The notes under the pieces were generated by a model that saw only the letters and a list, made by a program, of their open reading frames with translations, was not told where the DNA came from and made no database searches. A stretch of 6,767 bases of DNA from assembly GCA_016302435.1 (NCBI GenBank), contig JAEDNQ010000121.1, positions 1-6,767 of the forward strand, in the 5' to 3' direction. Position 1 is the first letter of the stretch. Each line of letters starts with the position of its first letter. The stretch is from Bacteroidaceae bacterium (GTDB taxonomy: Bacteria > Bacteroidota > Bacteroidia > Bacteroidales > Bacteroidaceae). Below are positions 6,644 through 6,767 of the stretch, in pieces. Made by a program: the position numbers and the translations under genes.

Positions 6644-6666
6644 CTAATTTATAGAACACCCCTATA
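6644..6666 (-). repeat. Right terminal inverted repeat
   Basis: This is the second 23-bp arm, with no mismatch to the first. The inverted repeat resumes inside after the 29-nt bulge of the other arm: GCTTGCGGCGATTTTG (minus-strand reading) pairs with GCTTGGCCGATTTTG from 6523. The adjacent outside bases TTGT (6667-6670) repeat those at 6467-6470. Confidence 0.9.
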
Positions 6667-6678
6667 TTGTATTAGAGG

Positions 6679-6767
6679 CTATAGCATCCATGAGATAACT
6701 TCCATCTTATTCTTTTTTTGCGTCGTCATGAGCGGTAGAAGAGAGTCAGATGATGTGTCGCCATGGT
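6679..6767 (-). CDS. Possible C-terminal fragment of an unidentified upstream gene
   Basis: One minus-strand frame is open from the window edge for 28 codons and ends in TAG (complement of 6679-6681). Its last residues are QKKNKMEVISWML, and no family was recognised. A second frame, ending in TGA at 6726-6728 (about 13 codons, last residues HHLTLFYRS), is also open to the edge, so the true frame is uncertain. If the TAG frame is right, removing the 196-bp element and one TTGT copy would leave only 11 nt between this stop and the aguA ATG. That spacing is typical of an operon. Confidence 0.3.
   Translation of the reverse strand, partial: HGDTSSDSLLPLMTTQKKNKMEVISWML

Larger units (their letters stand above)
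6471..6666. mobile_element. 196-bp palindromic MITE-like element upstream of aguA
   Basis: Perfect 23-bp inverted repeats bound the element: 6471-6493 and 6644-6666, with outer ends TATAGGGGTGTTC and GAACACCCCTATA. TTGT lies directly outside both ends (6467-6470 and 6667-6670), as expected of a 4-bp target duplication. It could be read as 5-bp ATTGT if the last A is counted outside. Inside, 6523-6562 and 6603-6643 form a second, imperfect inverted repeat including CGATTTTG/CAAAATCG and TGTCTCTT/AAGAGACA. The whole element could therefore fold into a long hairpin interrupted by a 29-nt bulge (6494-6522). A small stem CGATG-CCCG-CATCG lies near the centre at 6576-6589. No transposase is encoded, so it would depend on another element. 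The parent insertion sequence family was not recognised. The alternative is an invertible segment, but no invertase is present. Confidence 0.72.

Overview
The window reads as part of a chromosome of an anaerobic Bacteroidales bacterium, most likely Prevotellaceae (Prevotella/Segatella-like). Three things point there: the exact style of the pyruvate:ferredoxin oxidoreductase, a Bacteroidetes-type promoter (TTTG, 19 bp, TAATTTTG) ahead of the middle gene, and starts without Shine-Dalgarno sequences in AT-rich leaders. The genus is an inference from protein style, not from a database match.

All recognised genes lie on the minus strand, so transcription runs from high to low coordinates. From the right edge: a possible C-terminal fragment of an unidentified gene (6679-6767); a 196-bp palindromic, MITE-like element (6471-6666) with 23-bp perfect terminal inverted repeats and a TTGT direct repeat on both sides; the agmatine deiminase gene aguA (5415-6467), whose start codon abuts the element; a strong terminator (5292-5340); a promoter with an overlapping dyad; an AAA_14-type ATPase gene with a winged helix (3965-5146); an array of 23-bp tandem repeats (about 3801-3964) that fades into the 3' end of the ATPase gene; a T8G6 homopolymer junction; the large nifJ/por gene (170-3724); its terminator (100-136); and a short, degenerate 22-bp repeat at the left edge.

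Functionally the window is mixed. NifJ is central fermentation: pyruvate to acetyl-CoA, CO2 and reduced ferredoxin. AguA is the agmatine-to-N-carbamoylputrescine step of putrescine and polyamine synthesis. The ATPase belongs to a widespread, poorly characterised family and may bind DNA. Terminators after aguA and nifJ, plus a separate promoter for the ATPase gene, suggest separate units. No terminator is visible between the ATPase gene and nifJ, and no convincing promoter directly before nifJ, so read-through across the repeat array is possible.

I found no CRISPR array, tRNA, rRNA, defence cassette or clearly new multi-gene system. The most interesting items are non-coding: the palindromic element between aguA and its upstream neighbour, and the 23-bp array that looks seeded from the end of the ATPase gene.
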